DNA from: Paulownia fortunei
Taxonomy: Eukaryota > Streptophyta > Magnoliopsida > Lamiales > Paulowniaceae
Direction of reading: 5' to 3'
Assembly (NCBI GenBank): GCA_019321725.1
Contig: CM033110.1
Coordinates: forward strand, 20,267,278 to 20,331,277
DNA: 64,000 bases
Below the pieces are notes generated by a model. It worked only from the letters and a program-made list of their open reading frames with translations. It was not told where the DNA came from and did not search any database. The translations under genes and the position numbers were made by a program. This document shows positions 42,401-55,583 of this stretch, one piece after another (position 1 is the first letter of the stretch; the number at the start of each line of letters is the position of its first letter).

Positions 42401-44867
42401 TAGTTGAAGATGATGGTATCTCGTTTAGAGTGTCTCTCAACCAAGATTCTTTGAGATAAAATATGATGATCATAATGAGCTCTCTTGGTAGAGTCTGAGA
42501 GTATCTGAATTCCATCAAGTTATAATTCGAATTAGAGCTTCTGATTCCAAGGACATCTTAGTGATAAAGTTTACTGGAACATAATGTTATACATGACATT
42601 TTGGGCGATACTAGAGAGATTCCAGAAGTGGCATCAACTGTTGGACAACTACAACAGTATTGCTAAGCATAAATTCAAAGAAAATAGCAAGCAAAGCTAG
42701 AAACAGCAAAAGATATTACACAAGGATTATGACTGAGTTGTGCAAGCACTTGAATTTAGTAAAAAACGTCTCCCATTTAACATATTTCAGCTTCTTCTAC
42801 AATTTTTCTTGGGCTTTTCAAGGGATACCTAATTAAATTGCAAATTCAAGTGAAATATGCTTGGAACATATTAGGTTAAGCATTCCAGTATAATGATATC
42901 AAAGTCTCTTTGCATGTAACCTTTTCCCTCCCTAGTTCCTCACCCACCCCCACCGCAAACCCTAAAAGTTCCATGAAAAGAAAAAGATATATTATCAAGG
43001 ATAACAGCAAAACATCTCTCCAGATTGTAGAGTGAGTGTGTAGATGCACGTATGTATACAACACAACATTACTTGAAACATGTATTTGAGCTTCCTCTCT
43101 CACTATTTCTGAAATCTACTCTAATTAAGCACACTATGGCATGTATCTGGTTAGATAGTACAATATAGACCTATTTTAGGTTCTTTTACATAGGCATTAC
43201 CCCTTCTTTCTTGATCCAACCATTAAAAGGAAAAACATTTCACTTCGTGCATTGCTTTTTAACACCAAATATAAACCCTCTATGATACAGCTTCTTTAGC
43301 ATGGGCATTTACTCCTGCTACTTTCCAGCCATGAAAAGTAAAATAACTCGATTTATGCATTACTTCCAACTACAAGTCCAATGCCCTCTATCCCATGCAA
43401 AAACAAGCAACATCATCACTAACGATTCTAGAAAGAAAAGCCAAAGTTTTCAGTTGGTTCTGTACGGATGCAACTGAGCTGGAATTTTTACATATCCCTT
43501 TAAAATACATGGCAAAAAGCCTTCTTTTGAAAACCACATGGAGTCATTATCCATTCTAAATCATTAAGACTTTTCCAGATGTAAATTTGCTCATAATATG
43601 ATTTGCTAGCAATTCAAAGTGAAAAGTATTGCAACAAAAAAAACAATATGAGATTACGTAAACTTTAGTAATTAAAAGATAGTGCCTATATCTTTCAATT
43701 TGGCAGTTTGATCTCTAATTTATCAATGTGGACATTGATATATTATTAAATCAAGATTGACTCATTGAGTGCTAGAAATAAACTGAATTGAGCATCTCCC
43801 CCCCAACTGTGCCTTCATTTTCATATAATTTTGAAAACACAGAGAAGAAGCTAGGAGCTTGATGTTGGAAGAGAGCCTTCTCTTTTCTTCAGGCCAGAAG
43901 CCATTTCATGATAGGTTGAGATCATCTCAACCCTATCATATTACCTAATAAACCATAGAGCTCGGAAGAAATTTTGCCATAATTTCATTGCTTAGGATCA
44001 GAAGGAAATATAGCATCCTTTCTTTACCTTGTAGCAATGATCACATTAGTGCAAAATGCAATGTTTTACATGAAGAAAGTTAGCCCACATTTTACTTTAT
44101 AAACTAATCAAAAATATCCAAGTTCTTTATTTTTCCGTCAAAGCTGCATAGCCGCATTACACAGTTCTTTGAAAACAGGCATTATGCTTAAGTAGCAAAT
44201 TTCATTCCCCATCAAGTAAACAGTAGCATTTGCAATCCACTATATAGCTAACCACATAACGAACTCTATTCTACCCGCCAGAAAATCATAAAGAGTAATG
44301 TTTAACAATAACAATTAAGTTGATAACACCACGGATTTAAAAATATTGCCCCAAAAAAGAACAATTGAATCACCTAAAAAGAATTCAGCTCGCAATTAAG
44401 AAAACATAAAAGAGGAATAAAAATTCTAAATGTAAAATTCCACTCATTTGACACATATAAACAACTTCGGAGTTGCAGAAAAAGATAGGTACCTCATAAG
44501 CAGCGAGGATTTGAATGAATTTCTTGGAAGCATAAGAGGAATGGTTTTCCGTGTTAGCTAGGTCAGGGTGAGTTTCCTTGGCCAACTTACGAAAAGAAGC
44601 TTTGATTTCCGCTAATGAGCTAGTCTTCGACACCCCAAGGATATCGTACGCGTTCAGCCCTGCGAACTCAGGAGGGTTGGTCCACTCGGCGTTGGTGCTC
44701 AGCCACCTTTTACCGGATAAACTCGGGTACAAGAAGAGGAAAAAAGGATAAGAAGCAACAGTGTTTGCACAGAGATCGGATGAAAATTGAGTCTGAATTG
44801 AAGTGATCGGACGGCGGTGACGGCACAGAAGACGTTGGAGAGTGGCGAAATTGGTGAAGTACGCCAT
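39462..44867 (-). CDS. J-domain (DnaJ-like) co-chaperone, probably mitochondrial
   Basis: A type C-like J protein that would stimulate an Hsp70 partner. Five coding exons on the minus strand: 44867-44493, 42504-41626, 40957-40872, 39972-39832 and 39606-39462. They join to 541 codons plus TAG. Residues 1 to about 55 are rich in Arg, Ser and Thr with almost no acids (QRLLCRHRRPITS), a mitochondrial-type presequence. The J domain (about 72-142) has NAYDILGVSK, the catalytic HPD loop at 100-102 and KKFIQILAAYEILSD. It spans the first junction, across a 2 kb intron. The rest is not a known chaperone module: a segment with EVVEWLKWYRYTINDIL, an acidic middle, then VCECRCTRA (Cys spaced every second residue) and WLFEPRSGMHDIGGWYVE, ending FGWCKQVA. 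There are no G/F-rich or DnaJ zinc-finger regions. The family in Arabidopsis is annotated only as DnaJ N-terminal domain protein. Intron 2 begins beside a G/T homopolymer tract. Confidence 0.9.
41541..41612. repeat. Pyrimidine/poly-T tract joined to G-rich tract
   Basis: On the + strand a C/T then pure T run (41541-41579) passes directly into about 30 bases of G with two T interruptions (41580-41610). It begins 15 bases inside intron 2 of the J-protein gene, whose RNA therefore reads C-rich then A-rich. Confidence 0.85.
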
Positions 44868-47744
44868 ATCCGACTAGCAGTGTGGAGAAGTCGAAAACCG
44901 GAAAATGGTAGTCGTTATTTTACCTTTCTATTTTCTTTTCCCTTTTCCATTTTTTTGGAATTTATTTTCGGATCGAGTAAATCACAAAACAAAATATGAT
45001 TAATAAATCATTAAACATTACGAAGGTATTGTAAATGAATTTAAATATGATTAATAAATTATGAAGTATTGTAAAGGGATTAAAATAGCTTTCTAGGAAT
45101 AATATTTATTTTTAAATTTTTGCTCAATTTAATTTCATGATGAATGTCTTAGGAATAATAAAATTCCTCTTAACTTTTATGAACTTAGTAAATGTTAATA
45201 AACTTAACAAAATATAAAAATATTTTTAAAATTTAAGAAAATAATTATATTTTGTTCCTTAATAAAAAAATATTTGAATAAATTCTACTAAAAATACTTA
45301 GACTTTTTAATTAATAGTTATTTAAAATAACTAAAATTTATAATTATTGCTGGTATTCAAGTTTTAATTTAAATTAACAAAATTCAAATAAGTTTTCAAA
45401 TATTTTAAATTTAATCCATTTTACAGTTTGGTGACGAACTTGCTTTGGGAGTCAGGATTTGAGTAAAACTCAAATTCGATATAATAATTTTGTCCGGTTA
45501 TTTATTGTTGAATATTTAATTATAGCACAGTAAAGTTTTTATAAATTTTTATTTTATGCACTTTAAAATTTGTGCAGTAATTTAGTTGTTTGGAACACAA
45601 TTTTAACATAAATTAACTTTAATGAACTTAAAATAATATAATATTTGTGTAGGTTAATTTGATATTTTAAAAAAAATGGAAATAATCTTTATTGAAAACT
45701 CTTCAATCTGAATATCCAAGAGTTTTTTTTTTATTAAAAAGGACACAACTCATTAATATCTCAGTCTGCCCAAAATAATTAATTTAAAAAACACGAAATC
45801 TTAGCTTTGTAGATAATAATAATAAAAAAAAAGTTATTAGGGTTGGTGAAAAAGCTGTGCACAAAGATAATTATGAAGGTGTTGCCTGTCTTGTATGTTG
45901 GTATCATAGCTTATAAAGTACAAGAAAAGTCAGACGACTAATTTAAATTAGGGCAAAATACGTAATTCCCTCAAACTTGTTGCCTATTGTGGTAAATACA
46001 TTTGTACTCATAAATATAGCATTTATTTTTTTATTTACAATTATAGCATTTGCCCCTAAATTAAATTTTTGAACAAGGTAACTTAAAAGTCTATTCAATT
46101 ATTTATTTATATGTTGTTGAGAAAGGTATTTAATGTGATTAAGATAAGATGGTTGTATTTTGATCGTTTTTAATTTTGAAAGATGTATTGTCTTTGATTA
46201 TGAGAGATGTACCATCGTAATCTTTTTTCTTATTAGGAAGCGAGTGATAAATAGTCCCGTCTAACACCAATAAATGATTTGAAATTCCCGAAATACCCCT
46301 GCAACACTCATGTTGGTATAAAATTTGAAAGAAACAGAATATTTTTGTATTAAATAACATATATCCACATGGTATCTTGTGGCTTTTATGTTCTTAACCT
46401 AAATATTATAATTAATATTTCTTAATTAATCTATTAAATTTAGTTTATTAGATTTTGAAAAGACTTTTGATCCAAGATTCACATTAATTCTCTTAACATT
46501 GACTATTGAACCTTTTATGAATCATGATCCATCAATATTATATGGAGTATTAATTTAGTCTCATCATATAGAACTGCAAAAGGCCATGTGTTCACGTGGA
46601 AGGTAGGCAGGAAATTGGTAACTGCAAGGGCAATCACAGCGGGCAGGTAAAACGTATTTAATGTATATATTTTGGTCGTATAATTTAACCAATAGTTGGA
46701 CAAATATTGAATATACAAGACTATAATTTGTTTTTATTTTTTTCTTTTCCAAATATTAATGCAAGCAGTGACATAAATTCGTCTGATGTTATCAGTATAT
46801 TGAGTAATTCAAGCAATATACTCAATACCATTGAATTCAATTGCAAGCCTGACTTAAATGCAGGTAAAAGTACAAATTTATTTAGTAATTAATACTGGGA
46901 ATTGAATAACCATTATATTCAATAATTTAAATTTTTAAATAAGATAATCATTATATTTATTACACCCAAGTTCATAGAGTGACGACCCACAAGCAAGACT
47001 TTAACAAAACAATTTACTAATAATTATTTTACACTTATCCATATTATATAAAAATAATTAATTCAAGATACTAAAAAGTCTATTATACCCTTATTAGACT
47101 AGCAATATAATTGTTGCATTCCTTCACAATTTAGAATAGTCAATTTTATTCATTAAAATATAATATCGCATTTCTTCATAATTTAAAATCATCCCAGTAT
47201 AGCCCGTTCGCACTTATAGATCGAATCGAACCTCTCGCACCAATAGAATCCTAGAGTCGGCTCGCAACTATTTTTCACTCCAGAGGTACCATCGGTGGGA
47301 AACATCTTTACAACATTGGAATGGAACGTTTATAATATTTTTAAATAATTAAAATTGGCTGCTGTGGGGGAGTAAAAGATTTTGTCCAATGGGGTCAATG
47401 GTTTAATTTAAATTATTGACCAATAGATTGTTAAGCAATTAATTATAACCGTTTTTTATAATTACTATTATCTAAACAACAAGCAATAAATAAAATACTA
47501 AGACTATTAAAAATTCTAGCTATTGGGGAACATAACACAATTATTTATGTTTTATAATATTTCTAGAAGATCTAAGATTCACGACAATACCCTTATCCAA
47601 AGCAAAATCATACTACAAAAAATACACCAATCATATTTGCATGATCAAAATTCGTAGGTAGGTTATTTAATATTTAATATAAAAATATTCAATGTAAATA
47701 ATATTTTTTCGCCTTTATATCCAAATAAAAAAATAAAAATGTGT

Positions 47745-47880
47745 TTGGTCCAGTGGTTGTGACTCATGAGTTGCTTGTAATTTAATGCCAATTATCGAGG
47801 GTGAGTTTTGTGGTTTGTGGAAGCCGATAATGCTCACTTTGAATATGTCTTTTTGTAATAGTCATGGACAAATATTACTA
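47745..47880 (+). mobile_element. SINE-like fragment
   Basis: TTTGGTCCAGTGGTTGTGACTC resembles the A-box head of plant tRNA-derived SINEs. About 50 bases on, GAGGGTGAGTTTTGTGGTTTG sits where a degenerate B box would be. The tail ends in TTTTTGTAATAG. No target duplication was found, and the B box is weak. Confidence 0.35.
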
Positions 47881-50707
47881 TTATTTTATTATAAGAAACA
47901 GGACCTACTTATTTATATCAATTTTGAATTATAAGATGCCAATTTAATCCGCATTGTCTCCTTCCTAGCTTGCGGTGCCACAAATTTATTATTATTATTA
48001 TTATTTTCCAAATGATTCACTTTCTTGATATAAAAAATATTAGTACTTTTAATTGTACTTTTTCAGTTAAAAAATAATATTTTTTCAATACCGTCCAAAT
48101 CACAATTTTTGAGGATTAAAAGTAGAAATATACAAAAAAAAAAAATTATCGAGCCATCCCTAGTTAAAATGAGAAAATAAATTCAGGAAGAAGGGAGCAC
48201 AAGATTTTATTGTTTTGTAAATATATATGAATTTCCACAATAATTCTAACATATTATGTGTGTATAAAGTTATATCGTATCTGCTAATAAAATATTAGAA
48301 AAAAAAGGAAAAAACAAGTAAAAGAAGAGAAATACTCTATGCATTTCTCATGGTTTATCTCTCAGATTAAGACCTTCTTTCTTGAATAATACTTTTCTAA
48401 ATTAGCAAAACTTATACGATAGATGAAAAAAATCAAAACTTACAAATATAGATAATGTCCTTATTATATTGAAAATGACTCACCCTTTTCTTTTCTTTTT
48501 TTAAAAAATAGAGTAAAATATATACAGTCGATGATCTGATTCTCATATAGTTTATTTGGATGATTGAAAAAATACATAGTAAACTACATAAATTCAGTTC
48601 AAATCATACGATGTAAATTAGTATTTCATTATATATTTTTTATCATATATAAATATCAATAATATGATATTATTTCTTTTTTTGAAACTCTTAATTGAAA
48701 GTTAACTCTCATTGCGTTTCAAAAAGTCGTTATGGGTGTTGGAAAATGATCCGACGAACAACCTCCAATACTCAAATCAGTTCGAGAGTAAATGAATGAA
48801 AATTAGAGAATTTAAAAGTAGTTAAGTGTATAATTGATTTCATATTTTTTAATAAAAGTTAGAGGTATTTATAGTATAAATATGTTCATAAATTTTAGTT
48901 TTATAGCTACAATAGATTTAAGTAAGTATTATAGTCATCTATTATCATGTAAACCCCAAAAACTTGATATATCGGATTTTATATTTGTTCTGACCCATAA
49001 TTCGGATAGGTATTTTTTCCTCACCCATTTGGCCTTCATGAATCATCAATCAATTGAATAAAATAATTTTTTATATAAATATTTAATTATATTTATATAT
49101 ATTTAACGTATATTATTAAAATATAATATATAATAATATATAAATTATAATAAAAAATCCAAAATAAAATAACTGGAAACTACGGGATGTTAGCAAAAAG
49201 GTGCGACGGTTGACGATAGGTACCATCCTTTGTCTACATGGGCAAGACAAAAACTTAAAGGCCACAGGTTTCAATATCTCGGTTCTTTCCTAATTTATAT
49301 ACTAATAGAGACAAAACTCAGTGTTAATTTTTTGGGATTATATCCCATTTATCCCTAGTTTAAAGTGCTTCACGTGAACCCTTGCCCCTCCTTTTCCCGT
49401 GACACATTAGGATAGTCACATCTTTCCTACTTTTCATAAAGTATTATATAAAAATTATGAATGTTGATGTTTCTATGTACTAATTTAATTTGTTGTTATA
49501 ACTAAATCAACTTGATTATTTCTCATTTGGATGAAAATATTGAAAAAAATTAGCTATTTATTTAAAAAAGTATTATATAAAAGTAACAATGTATTATAAA
49601 TTCTATAATTCAAAATTAATAATATAAAGTAGCCAGAAGATAAGAGAGAATTTAACATAATTCATAACCTTTTTGTTTTGGCTGAACTTATTTGAACTTA
49701 GATAATAAAATTCTTATATTTATTTTTATAATTAATATAAAATGAGACATGTTCTAATAACTTATTTTTATAATTCATAATATTGATTATCATTAGACTA
49801 AAAATAAGATGATGAAGATAATGAGACGTGCTCTCCATATCCGACAATGAACATATATGGGTACGATACTGGATCATTTTGCTTTTTTTTTTTTCACCAA
49901 TTTTGATGTTTCGACTCTCTCTCAATTGAAATATTAAAAGCCTATCAAATCGTAGTTATGCTATTTTACAAGTATTATTCAAATGTCATAAAATTAAATT
50001 TCCTAAGTTAATTATTACGACATTAAAAATTAGTAATACTTAATTGTCAGTAGCCTCTTGAAATTAAATAGCAACTTTTGCAGGACTTAAAATAGCTTCT
50101 TCAATTCCCCATAAAGATTTTCACGCTTCTTACGTTGAACTTACCCAAATTTCACTCATTACTACAAGAAAAAGAACACTCTTAACAATTTCTTCCAGGA
50201 GTTAATTTGCATGAACCCATTAAAAAAAGGGGGTGGTAAAAAAAAAGAGAGAAGATTTTTGTTGGTTGGAAGTTAGAAGTAGAAACCTCCTCCACGTCTG
50301 TCCACCTACCACCCACTCCGTGGAATAAATTTTGACATTTACAGGGACCCGTGACCAACTAAACGTAATGTTGAAGATTTCTCTTTCTGCATTTCTACAG
50401 TAATTACTTTTGCGGTTTGTAATTATAACCTTCTATTAACCAGGGCAAGAAGCATTTGATTTGGCCATTCTCATGAAACGGGTACACAGAATAGAATGAT
50501 TGTGTGAAGTAGAAGAAACAGTGGTGGGAGGTGAAATTTGGAACTTTATTTCTCTTTTCTTCTGCAAATAGCTCCGTCTAAAGTTAAAAGATAAAAAGAG
50601 AAACACAGCAGAGTGCGAAAAAGAGTAAGTAGTAGTATAGTAGAACAATTTCTTGAAGGGAGTGGGATTAAAGCCTGAGCACACGTGATCAAAGGTAATT
50701 AAATGCA

Positions 50708-50714
50708 TATATAT
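50708..50714 (+). promoter_or_regulatory. Possible TATA box of the subtilase gene
   Basis: TATATAT within GCATATATATTCC, followed by a C/A/T-rich stretch typical of plant start sites. If used, the leader would be about 280 bases and would include two upstream ATGs (50800 and 50871). Confidence 0.35.
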
Positions 50715-50799
50715 TCCACTCTCACACTCACAAATACACACAGAAACACATATTTTTTGTGTGTATAATTTTATTTTTCTTTCTTTTGGGGTGATAAAC

Positions 50800-50966
50800 A
50801 TGGATATGATTGAGTCCTTTCTCTTTCTACTTACCAGGCTTTCTTTTTATATTTTTGTTGCAATGCAATCATGAATATAAACCAGACAACAAGCACTGTC
50901 CCCACTTACTCAGCCTGCATGGTTTCACACTTCTTGTTCCAGCTGTATTTTGCTCCCGCTATATAG
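50800..50966 (+). other. Two overlapping upstream ORFs in the subtilase leader
   Basis: An ATG at 50800 opens 24 codons ending at TGA 50872-50874. A second ATG at 50871 overlaps that stop (ATGA) and opens 31 codons ending at TAG 50964-50966. Both are out of frame with the main start at 51020. They matter only if transcription begins upstream of 50800. Confidence 0.4.
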
Positions 50967-51019
50967 TACCAAAGCCTTCACAGACTTTCTTCCCCCACAA
51001 TCTTTGGCGAACTCTAAAA

Positions 51020-53326
51020 ATGGAGAAAAAAACCAAAATTCCCACATTTTCAGTGATTGGAATTGTATTGTTTTTGGCTCTTTGCCATGTATCGGTGGCG
51101 GAGAAGAAAACTTACATTATTCACATGGCGAAATCCGAAATGCCGGCGAGGTTCGAAGACCACACTCATTGGTACGACTCGTCACTCAAATCGGTGTCTG
51201 ACTCGGCGGAGATTCTGTACACGTACAACAACGTGATTCATGGATTCTCGACCAGACTCACACCTGAGGAAGCCCGGGCGATGGAGACCCGACCCGGGAT
51301 TCTCTCTGTTTTGCCCGAGTTGAGGTACGAGCTCCATACGACTCGGACCCCTTCGTTTCTGGGTCTGGACCAGAACGCAGCAATGTTCCCGGAATCTGAC
51401 TCGGTGAGTGAAGTTATTGTCGGAGTTTTGGACACTGGTGTCTGGCCCGAAAGCCCGAGCTTCGATGATACGGGGCTCGGGCCCGTCCCGAGTTCCTGGA
51501 AAGGGGAATGTGAAAGTGGAACAAATTTCACTAAATCCAACTGTAACAGGAAGTTGATTGGAGCCAGGTACTTTGCAAGAGGCTATGAAGCGACTCTTGG
51601 CCCAATTGACGAGTCCAAGGAATCAAAATCCCCGCGAGATGACGATGGTCATGGCACCCACACTTCATCCACAGCAGCTGGATCTATTGTTTCCGGCGCG
51701 AGCTTATTCGGTTATGCAGCGGGGACGGCGCGTGGAATGGCGCCGCGCGCTAGGGTTGCTGTGTACAAAGTTTGTTGGATTGGTGGCTGTTTCAGCTCTG
51801 ACATTTTGGCAGCCATGGATAAAGCCATCGACGACAACGTCAATGTGATGTCGTTGTCACTGGGTGGAGGTATGTCCGATTACTACAGAGACAGCGTTGC
51901 AATTGGAGCTTTTGCTGCCATGGAGAAGGGCATCTTGGTCTCTTGTTCCGCAGGCAACGCGGGCCCCAGTGCGTACAGTTTGTCCAACGTGGCGCCGTGG
52001 ATAACCACCGTCGGTGCCGGAACCCTGGATCGTGACTTCCCGGCTTTCGTAAGCCTTGGAAACGGGAAAAACTACTCCGGCGTTTCGCTTTACAAAGGTG
52101 ATTCATTGCCTGGTAAATTGCTTCCCTTTGTTTACGCTGGAAATGTAAGCAATGTAACTAATGGTAATCTTTGCATGACGGGGACACTTATTCCGGAAAA
52201 GGTTAGTGGTAAAATTGTGTTGTGTGACCGTGGGGTAAATCCCAGAGTTCAAAAGGGTTCCGTGGTCAAAGCGGCGGGAGGGGTCGGCATGGTTTTGACC
52301 AACACCGCCGCCAACGGGGAGGAGCTGGTGGCGGACGCCCACTTACTTCCAGCCACGGCGGTTGGCGAGACAACGGGTCAGGCCATCAAGGAATATTTGT
52401 TTTCAGATTCCAATCCAACGGCCACCATTCTGTTTGAAGGGACGAAGGTGGGAATCGAACCATCACCGGTGGTTGCTGCGTTCAGCTCGCGGGGACCAAA
52501 TTCCATCACCCCAGAAATACTGAAACCGGACCTGATAGCGCCAGGCGTGAACATCTTAGCCGGGTGGTCCGGGGCGGTGGGACCCACTGGCTTAGCCGAG
52601 GACAGCAGGCGCGTCGGCTTCAACATAATCTCGGGCACATCAATGTCGTGTCCGCACGTCAGCGGCTTGGCGGCTTTGCTTAAGGCGGCGCACCCAGACT
52701 GGAGCCCAGCTGCGATCCGCTCGGCTCTCATGACTACGGCTTACACGGCTTACAAGAATGGCAAAGTGATCCAAGATGTATCCACAGGCAAACCATCCAC
52801 ACCGTTCGATCATGGATCTGGACACGTGGACCCCGTGTCCGCCCTCAGCCCAGGCCTTGTCTACGATTTGGACGCAGATGATTATTTGAATTTCCTCTGT
52901 GCATTAAATTACACCTCTGCACAAATCAACAGCCTTGCGAGAAGGAATTTCAGCTGTGTTGCCAGCAAAGCATACAGTGTGAATGACCTAAATTACCCTT
53001 CATTCGCCGTGTCCCTCGAGGCTCAAATGGGTAGTGCCGGCATCAGCGGTAGTGGTACAGGTTCCACTGTGGTTAAGCACACAAGAACACTCACCAACGT
53101 AGGACCACCCGGAACATACAAGGTCTCTATTTCCTCATCAAGTGATTCAGTCAAGATTTCTGTAGATCCTGGGACTTTGACTTTCAATCAAACGAACGAG
53201 AAGAAATCCTATACTGTGACATTCAGTGCAACCTCAATGCCATCGAATACAAATGAATTTGGCAGAATTGAGTGGTCTGATGGGAAGCATGTTGTTGGGA
53301 GTCCAGTTGCAATTAGTTGGACGTAG
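51020..53326 (+). CDS. SBT1.7: Subtilisin-like serine protease, SBT1.7/ARA12 type
   Basis: Secreted subtilase of the plant SBT1 group (S8A). Arabidopsis SBT1.7 acts in the cell wall, for example on mucilage release through pectin methylesterase turnover. A single exon of 768 codons plus TAG, close to ARA12 length; lack of introns is usual in SBT1. The signal peptide is about residues 1-27 (FSVIGIVLFLALCHVSVA). The I9 propeptide (about 30-108, starting KKTYIIHMAKSEMP) precedes mature TTRTPSFLGL. The catalytic residues are all present: Asp138 in VGVLDTGVWPE, His211 in DGHGTHTSS, oxyanion Asn313 in SAGNAGPS and Ser541 in SGTSMSCPHVSG. The PA domain (about 365-470) sits between His and Ser, with GKIVLCDRG. 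The fibronectin III-like end has DLNYPSF and RTLTNVG. The start is the ATG at 51020 (AAAAATGGAG); the open frame extends upstream without another ATG. The coding region is far more GC-rich than its surroundings. Confidence 0.98.
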   Translation: MEKKTKIPTFSVIGIVLFLALCHVSVAEKKTYIIHMAKSEMPARFEDHTHWYDSSLKSVSDSAEILYTYNNVIHGFSTRLTPEEARAMETRPGILSVLPELRYELHTTRTPSFLGLDQNAAMFPESDSVSEVIVGVLDTGVWPESPSFDDTGLGPVPSSWKGECESGTNFTKSNCNRKLIGARYFARGYEATLGPIDESKESKSPRDDDGHGTHTSSTAAGSIVSGASLFGYAAGTARGMAPRARVAVYKVCWIGGCFSSDILAAMDKAIDDNVNVMSLSLGGGMSDYYRDSVAIGAFAAMEKGILVSCSAGNAGPSAYSLSNVAPWITTVGAGTLDRDFPAFVSLGNGKNYSGVSLYKGDSLPGKLLPFVYAGNVSNVTNGNLCMTGTLIPEKVSGKIVLCDRGVNPRVQKGSVVKAAGGVGMVLTNTAANGEELVADAHLLPATAVGETTGQAIKEYLFSDSNPTATILFEGTKVGIEPSPVVAAFSSRGPNSITPEILKPDLIAPGVNILAGWSGAVGPTGLAEDSRRVGFNIISGTSMSCPHVSGLAALLKAAHPDWSPAAIRSALMTTAYTAYKNGKVIQDVSTGKPSTPFDHGSGHVDPVSALSPGLVYDLDADDYLNFLCALNYTSAQINSLARRNFSCVASKAYSVNDLNYPSFAVSLEAQMGSAGISGSGTGSTVVKHTRTLTNVGPPGTYKVSISSSSDSVKISVDPGTLTFNQTNEKKSYTVTFSATSMPSNTNEFGRIEWSDGKHVVGSPVAISWT

Positions 53327-54206
53327 AGGGAAAAAAATTTGGGTAGAATTATATGTAATTGGCTCGCACAAAGGGTGTGAGTTTTGGTTGTTTTTAGTTT
53401 TTTCTTTTTCTTTTTAAGTTAAGATGGTTAAATTCTTGTTTGTTTGTTTGTTTGTTTCACCAGCAAAGCAAATTTAAAAAAAGAAAGCAGGGGTTGTAAT
53501 TTGGCGTTTATGTGATGTTTATCTGAGATAGTGAACATGGGAAATGGAAATTATTGGGAAAATCAACATGTTTTCTTGATCAGTGTACGGTTATCGGCAC
53601 ACTTGCCTAATGTAATTTATTCTAAATTCTCGGACGTGAACAGCTTGGTTTTTCTATTTGACGTTGGTCTCTTGGCATGTGTGAAAATGTTATTATCTTT
53701 TCTTTTTGGCAATAAACATGTGTCAGCCTCTTAAGTTTGTCGCTACTTTGTAATTTCACTTATCCTTAAGTAAATATCAATGATTCCATTTAAGAGGGTC
53801 GATTCAATATTATATTTTATGTTATGTGTATATTATTTAATATTAATTATATATTTAAAAAATTATAAATATAAGGTACATATATTATATAAAATAATAT
53901 ATTGAAATAGAAAATTCGGATTACAGAATTTTACCAGGAGATGTAGATATGGGAAAGGATTCAATTCTGGCAAGTTGGAGCATGTGTGTGTGTTCCTTAT
54001 TCATTCAAAGCAATGCTCATTGCAATAGGATTAGATTCTTTCAGAATTTCAGTTTCTTTTGATATTTGGGAGTAGTGGTTGATGGGGTAATGATTCTGAC
54101 TGAAGATAGATCCAGCACATGGTTAGTGCATCGGTTGCCTGTGTCACACGGGACAATGATGACTCTTGCTAGTGCACTTTCTTGTTGCATGTATAACATG
54201 AAATAC

Positions 54207-54825
54207 TATGGGATATTTGGTTTTCTTTTCATGATAATTTTCATTTTTAGTATTTTTAGAGGAGATTTATTAATTTTCGTATAAAATTGAAAATATATTT
54301 TGATAATTAATTTTAAATAAAAAAAATTATAGGATTAAGTATAAAATTATGTTTGATTTATTATTTTCAATGTAATCATTTTTAGATTATATGTATATAA
54401 TATTAAATGATTTGATAGTAGTAGAGTCCATAATTAATATTTTACGTGAATTAAATATTTTAGTAAAATAAATTTTAAGTGGTGGGTTTTACAGTAATAA
54501 TATAGTTACAATAAAAATATGTTAAATAGAGTTAGTGGGTAGTTGTGGTCCCCATATTATTAATGTAAATAATAATAAAAATATATTAATAAAAAAGTGT
54601 GTAGTTGTAAAGAGGAATGAGTTGATTGAAAGGAAAAAATTGATTGATATTGTGTAAGAATATGTTTGAAAATGAGAGAAATAGGGTTGATAAGTGTTTT
54701 GAGTGGAAAAATTAAAAAATAAAATAAATTATTTTTAATAAGATAAAATAAAATAAATATGATTTATATATTTAAAATAGTAAAATTTAAAAATTATTTC
54801 ACTAAAATGAAAAACAAACGTTCCA
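54207..54825. mobile_element. MITE-like element, TTTGGTTTTC-type termini
   Basis: The left end reads GGGATATTTGGTTTTCTTTTCA (first 20 considered, from about 54207). The right end, reverse-complemented, reads GGAACGTTTGTTTTTCATTT (from about 54825). About 15 of 20 bases correspond. The interior is AT-rich and non-coding. A flanking duplication is not evident. The GTTTG(G)TTTTC-type terminus is typical of hAT/Tourist-class MITEs in plants. Confidence 0.4.
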
Positions 54826-55583
54826 TGTGCCTTTATTACGTGTATCATATATAATAGTACTTGTACATGTGTCGTTGGTTTCCAGGGTAATACTTGAGCA
54901 ACATCGGACGTAATAGTTGGGAGATATTTTCTTCTATCCAAGTTATTATCACCCCACTGCTGCTTTGTGAAAAATGTACTCCAGCATAATTTGATTGCTC
55001 GTGTACATTAGAGTCAAGACATCATTTAACAGATAGTATTGTTTTCAAACATATGATGATTCCATGATTTGAAAGCACCATAGACCTAACACAAGGTTTG
55101 TATGATTATTCTATTGCGGGTGTTGTACATGGAATTGGTTATCGAATTATAGGGTGAAATTTTTCATCAAAATATGTAATTTCTCTCTAAAATAGGTAAA
55201 AGTTTAAGAACCCACTTGAATGAAAGGAAAGGCCAAAAACCTTTCCTATTCTAATTAATCATGCGCTTAATAATAAAAAAATTAAAATACCTTGAAAATC
55301 TTCCTACTTTTTTTTTTTCCTTTTCTCCCTTTGTGTTCCAACGCCCAACCAACACCGCATTCCACCGCTGCCGGCCATCAGCCACCACCGCCACTAGCCC
55401 AACTCCACCCTACCTTATCCCACCCTTTTTTATTTTCTCCCTTAGCAGTAACGCCCAGGTTCCCCACCCTACTTGTCACCTTGCCACAACCCACTCTCCG
55501 CCCCACACCACCAGCAACCCCAACCCTCCTCCCCCACCAAACATGAATCACCCGGCTCTAACCACCCAGTCTCCCTTATCCAG

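Larger units (their letters stand above)
44868..51019. other. AT-rich divergent spacer between the J-protein and subtilase genes
   Basis: Roughly 6 kb, the longest gene-free stretch. It has numerous short A/T runs, a (TTA)n run near 47985-48005 and a SINE-like segment near 47745-47880. None of the open frames (for example 48834-49061 or 49698-49925) looks coding. From about 50200 the sequence is less AT-rich and forms the subtilase promoter and leader. Confidence 0.6.

Noticed and set aside
50810..51019. Upstream extension of the subtilase frame
   Set aside because: No ATG in this part; the signal peptide follows directly from the ATG at 51020.
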